The notes below the pieces were generated by a model. It saw only the letters and a program-made list of their open reading frames with translations. It made no database searches and was not told the DNA's origin. From an uncultured Chloroflexota bacterium (GTDB taxonomy: Bacteria; Chloroflexota; Dehalococcoidia; Lucifugimonadales; CAJWER01), in assembly GCA_913030785.1 (NCBI GenBank), contig CAJWER010000047.1:1-15763 (forward strand): 15,763 bases of DNA. Reading direction: 5' to 3'. The position numbers and the translations under genes are program-made. Below are positions 13,398 through 15,763 of the stretch, piece by piece. The stretch's first letter is position 1. Every line of letters starts with the position of its first letter.

Positions 13398-15317
13398 CTA
13401 TTCGCACCACACCAATACATCAGAAGAGCTGACATCGAAGGAGACGCGAGAGTTTCCGAGGAAGGTTGCCTGATTCCAGTAGCGGAGTTCCAAACTGTGG
13501 TTCCCTGGAGAGAGCAGCGCACCAACTTCGGTAGTACCGTATGGACCACCTTCCCAATCGTCAAAAATAATCTGCCCATCCAGCAGGAGCATCGCTCCGT
13601 CGTCATTGCCGATCTGGAACTCAAGGAATTGCTCGTCTGTGCCCGAGACATTTATCTCCGTCTTGGCGACAAACGCTTGGGTAATATCTCCGAGTATCAT
13701 GTCGAATGTGGCGGGAAACGTATCTGTTCGTACCGGCACAATTAGCTCTCGAGACTCGTACCACTGTGCATCCCACAAGGTTCGGGTCGCTTCCCGTGTA
13801 CTCTCCTCCAATTCGCACCAGGCCAGCGCATGGGGTTCGTCCACGGAGAAGCTGGCGGTGGCGCCAGCCTCCAATACGTACCACTCAAGATCGAGCCTGT
13901 GCGTCCCCGACGGCAGTGCGACGACGGCCCGCTCGGATCGGAATCCGTCCCCCGGTGTCAGCGGTTCCCACGCATCGATTACCAATTGATCGTCGACCCA
14001 CAGAAGAAAACCTTCCTTCCCGGAGAGATCGAATGCGATGCGTTCCGCGTCAGGGTTCGTGTGTATCGTAGCACTTGCTCTAAATCCGATGAATTGGCCC
14101 ACCGGGTACTCGGAAAAAGCGCCGGGCAGGAACGAGGTGATATTCAGCGGCAAGGACAGCTTGTTTTGGTCGAGTGTAAACCACTCCACTTCCCATTGCG
14201 TGGTGTTCAACATGAACGCAGGACCGGGAGTGGGGGAGGGTGTCGGAGTGGCCGTGGGTTCGGCGCAACTCGCGATCAAGGTTCGATCCCTGTCCATCGT
14301 CACCGCGATTGTCGCCGACGCCGGCGATGCCGTGGCCGGCATTACTCCTGCCCACGAAACGAAGTCGAGTACGCACCTGGCAGTAAGTACGACGACCGTG
14401 CCCGCTTCGTACCTCTGATCAACGCCCACCGGCACGACTTCAATGGTCCCGAGGCCCTCGGCGGCTACCGATGAAATCAAACGATACCTGGGACTCGGTG
14501 TTGTGGTGGGCGACGGTGAGGGGCTCGGCGTTCTGGTGGGCGACGGTGAAGGGCTCGGCGTTGTGGTGGGCGACGGTGAGGGGCTCGGCACGGCGGTGGG
14601 TGCGGTTGTCGGCGTAGCGGTTCTTGTAGGCGTGGCCGTACTTGCAGCTGTGAGAGTATTTGTTGGCGTTGCCGTGGACGTAGGCGTTTGGGTTACCGTC
14701 GGGGCGGGTGTAGCTGTCGGATTTGGGGTGGACGTCGGAGTGGGCGTGCGCGTCCTAGTGGGCGAGGGTACCGGGGTGAGGGTGGCCGAGGGAGGCACAG
14801 GGTTCGGTGTCTGTGTGGGCATTGACGTTGCAGTGGCTATAGGTGTTGCGGACACTACAACGGCGGACACTGGGACCGGCGTCGTATCATCGCTGCCGAA
14901 GCCATCCATTGCGAGAACGATCCCGATGATGCCCGCTATCATAACCAGACCGACCACCCCGAGAAGAAGTGGGTGAGGGCTCTTTATGGCCTCTCCCTCT
15001 GGTTCGTACAAGATCTGGCGAAGCTCGATTTCGCCGGTTTTGCCTATGGTGAATTTCTCGATACCGGACTCGCCCCGGAACCGTCCGGCGGGCCGGTACG
15101 AGAGATTTACCTCGTAGTAGTCCGCGGTCTCTAGCTGGCCGATGACCTCCCAGACGAGGTCGCCGCTAGCGTACACGGAGCCGTAGAACTCTGTGTTTTG
15201 ACGGGCGTGCTGGATGGCGAGGTCACGAGCCTGGTCCAGAGAGACATACCCCTCGAACTCACCCACGGAATCGATCTTGTCCTCTTTCTCGCCGCCTTCG
15301 TTGGCCACAAGTACCAC
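13398..15317 (-). CDS. Membrane-anchored multidomain protein with Thr/Pro-rich stalk and two PA14-like domains
   Basis: The 639-residue protein has distinct parts. Residues about 22-105 form a soluble domain (YVSLDQARDLAIQHARQN, then VWEV, YYEVNLSYRPAGRFRG, EKFTIGKTGEIELRQIL), a type I associate with Chloroflexota membrane proteins. Residues 116-137 are one transmembrane helix (LLLGVVGLVMIAGIIGIVLA). Residues 145-275 are a Thr/Pro/Ser stalk ending in 10-residue repeats (PSPSPSPTTT). Residues about 277-351 form an InlB-type bacterial repeat with a Cys pair. A short second TP linker leads to two similar PA14-like beta domains (about 375-500 and 512-639), each with FLLWVDD- or MLLLDGQ-type strands, an 'I-x-D-x-W' turn and an 'L-P/S-x-G-x-H-x-L-x-L-x-W/Y' strand, and each ending in AWCE or VWCE. 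The inner N-terminus and outer PA14 pair suggest surface sugar binding. The GTG start lacks a clear ribosome site. Confidence 0.75.
   Translation of the reverse strand: MVLVANEGGEKEDKIDSVGEFEGYVSLDQARDLAIQHARQNTEFYGSVYASGDLVWEVIGQLETADYYEVNLSYRPAGRFRGESGIEKFTIGKTGEIELRQILYEPEGEAIKSPHPLLLGVVGLVMIAGIIGIVLAMDGFGSDDTTPVPVSAVVVSATPIATATSMPTQTPNPVPPSATLTPVPSPTRTRTPTPTSTPNPTATPAPTVTQTPTSTATPTNTLTAASTATPTRTATPTTAPTAVPSPSPSPTTTPSPSPSPTRTPSPSPSPTTTPSPRYRLISSVAAEGLGTIEVVPVGVDQRYEAGTVVVLTARCVLDFVSWAGVMPATASPASATIAVTMDRDRTLIASCAEPTATPTPSPTPGPAFMLNTTQWEVEWFTLDQNKLSLPLNITSFLPGAFSEYPVGQFIGFRASATIHTNPDAERIAFDLSGKEGFLLWVDDQLVIDAWEPLTPGDGFRSERAVVALPSGTHRLDLEWYVLEAGATASFSVDEPHALAWCELEESTREATRTLWDAQWYESRELIVPVRTDTFPATFDMILGDITQAFVAKTEINVSGTDEQFLEFQIGNDDGAMLLLDGQIIFDDWEGGPYGTTEVGALLSPGNHSLELRYWNQATFLGNSRVSFDVSSSDVLVWCE
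14494..14583 (-). repeat. Three 30-bp tandem repeats in the Ser/Pro stalk
   Basis: Three consecutive 30-base units (14,494-14,523, 14,524-14,553, 14,554-14,583) differ at only a few bases. They encode ten-residue repeats of the type PSPSPSPTTT. Exact in-frame units of this kind change number by slippage, so stalk length may vary between strains. Confidence 0.85.
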
Positions 15318-15420
15318 TGCATGTCAGCAGGGTCTTGGTCCTGAATGCTATTGATGAATAACTACGAACCACATTCAATTTGATATGTTCTAGGGCGCTC
15401 CCGAGAATTTTTCGACCCAA
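15318..15420. other. Short gap between zinc ribbon and membrane protein
   Basis: This 103-base stretch has an AT-richer core (CATATCAAATTGAATGTGG on the minus strand) that could hold a weak promoter (TTGAAT with no good -10 box). In-frame stops separate the zinc ribbon from the downstream gene in both relevant frames. Confidence 0.3.
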
Positions 15421-15504
15421 CTACGGATCGGCCAAGAGGTTTCCGCCGCAGTATGAGCAGAATTTGGTCCCGACGGCCGACTGCTGTGCGCAACGGCGGC
15501 ACAC
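15421..15504 (-). CDS. 27-residue zinc-ribbon protein or detached domain
   Basis: From a GTG at 15,504 (AGGA six bases upstream) the frame reads MCRRCAQQSAVGTKFCSYCG and ends GNLLADP-stop. Two CxxC knuckles spaced as in zinc_ribbon_2/double zinc ribbon domains (C2, C5, C16, C19) would bind one zinc ion. Such ribbons usually stand at the N-terminus of larger Chloroflexota and other bacterial membrane proteins, with the rest following. Here a stop codon separates it from the 639-residue protein 103 bases downstream on the same strand. It could be a genuine micro-protein, or the split-off first domain of that protein. No sequence in the gap lets the two be joined by a single base change that I can see. 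Confidence 0.5.
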   Translation of the reverse strand: MCRRCAQQSAVGTKFCSYCGGNLLADP

Positions 15505-15587
15505 GACGATCCTATTTTACTAGCCTTCGGCGGCCTCCGCGAGAAATCAGCCTCTAACTTAGTATTCGTGTTCCAGAGGTGTTCAAG

Positions 15588-15632
15588 TGGAGCGGGAGAC
15601 CGGATTCGAACCGGCGACAGCCTGCTTGGAAG
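15588..15632 (-). tRNA. 3' half of tRNA-Gly(TCC), cut at the anticodon loop; candidate att site
   Basis: On the minus strand the sequence runs through anticodon loop CTTCCAA (15,626-15,632), anticodon stem 3' strand GCAGG, variable loop, and T-arm GCCGG-TTCGAAT-CCGGT. It ends with acceptor strand CTCCCGC, discriminator T and encoded CCA (15,588-15,590). Everything 5' of the anticodon loop is missing: the next bases (TACTA) cannot pair with GCAGG, and no D-arm or GCGGGAG acceptor strand appears in the remaining 131 bases. This is the exact portion that tyrosine integrases duplicate when they insert at a tRNA anticodon loop. The fragment is therefore either an attachment-site copy or a breakpoint in the assembly. 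Not a functional tRNA as it stands. Confidence 0.7.
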
Positions 15633-15763
15633 TAGTATATGGCCTGTTTCAGACGTTGTCACGTGCCTCTGGTGCCTCACTTACGCCTAGCTGAATACCA
15701 TATGAAATATAGAAATGTTGTTCAGAGGTTAGCAGGCTTTGCAGCATGCCCGTTGCAGTCAAA
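15633..15763. other. Unassigned end of window beyond the tRNA half
   Basis: These 131 bases are less GC-rich than the DNA to the left and show no gene, ribosome site or tRNA part that I can recognise. If the tRNA fragment is an attachment site, this is the edge of the inserted element, by the usual orientation of tRNA-targeted islands. Confidence 0.3.

Noticed and set aside
14443..14976. Long plus-strand ORF rich in Gly/Val dipeptides (VVGDGEGLGV...)
   Set aside because: It is the exact antisense of the Thr/Pro/Ser stalk of the minus-strand membrane protein; low-complexity codons of the stalk leave the other strand open.
1..15763. CRISPR arrays, insertion sequences, rRNA genes or an intact prophage
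   Set aside because: No regularly spaced repeats, transposase or integrase motifs, or rRNA signatures were found on either strand; the only mobile-element trace is the tRNA half at the right end.

Overview
The window looks like two genomes, or two very different genomic layers, joined end to end. Bases 1 to about 1,725 are AT-rich. They carry short, tightly packed genes with secretion signals of the '...FSQ' / '...YPQS' kind and two near-identical CCCCAC-N4-GTGGGG terminators, a style I associate with Marinimicrobia/Bacteroidota-like marine bacteria. From about 1,730 onward the DNA is GC-rich by eye, uses GTG and TTG starts freely and encodes a typical oligotrophic marine Chloroflexota (SAR202-like) gene set. 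That set includes an enolase-superfamily sugar-acid dehydratase, a ThDP-dependent enzyme, an acetamidase/formamidase, a Thr/Pro-rich membrane protein and a fragment of an archaellin-like pilin. The taxonomic assignments are inference from gene content and style, not from a marker gene.

Layout. 1-1,683: DUF5683-like membrane protein (-), beta-barrel protein (-), a 41-residue membrane peptide (-) and a divergent 54-residue protein (+). About 1,680-1,730: join, which cuts off the C-terminal part of a glycosidase-like gene (-). 2,370-4,097: ThDP enzyme (-) with a recognisable -10 box. 4,200-4,980: two gene remnants butted together, the C-terminus of an LppX-like lipoprotein and the N-terminus of an ABC exporter. 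4,987-5,958: acetamidase/formamidase (-). 6,212-7,726: xylulokinase-like FGGY kinase (+). 7,759-8,904: galactonate-dehydratase-like enolase-superfamily enzyme (-), whose frame is broken by two compensating one-base indels. 9,275-11,704: GH31 alpha-glycosidase (+). 11,847-12,947: Ldh_2/malate-lactate dehydrogenase-type oxidoreductase (+). 12,948-13,111: truncated archaellin-like pilin (-). 13,398-15,317: membrane-anchored multidomain protein with two PA14-like domains (-). 15,421-15,504: 27-residue zinc ribbon (-). 15,588-15,632: the 3' half of a tRNA-Gly(TCC), cut exactly at the anticodon loop.

How the genes fit together. GH31 glycosidase, FGGY sugar kinase, sugar-acid dehydratase, NAD(P)-dependent Ldh_2 dehydrogenase, amidase and ThDP enzyme form a loose scavenging cluster for sugars, sugar acids and small amides. 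They lie on both strands and are not one operon; the actual substrates cannot be read from sequence. The most striking property of the window is not a single system but the number of sharp breakpoints (about 1,728, 4,555, 12,960 and 15,632) where recognisable genes stop abruptly. The tRNA breakpoint has the geometry of an integrase attachment site. The others may be natural rearrangement scars or assembly joins. I did not find a convincing new defence, CRISPR or biosynthetic system.
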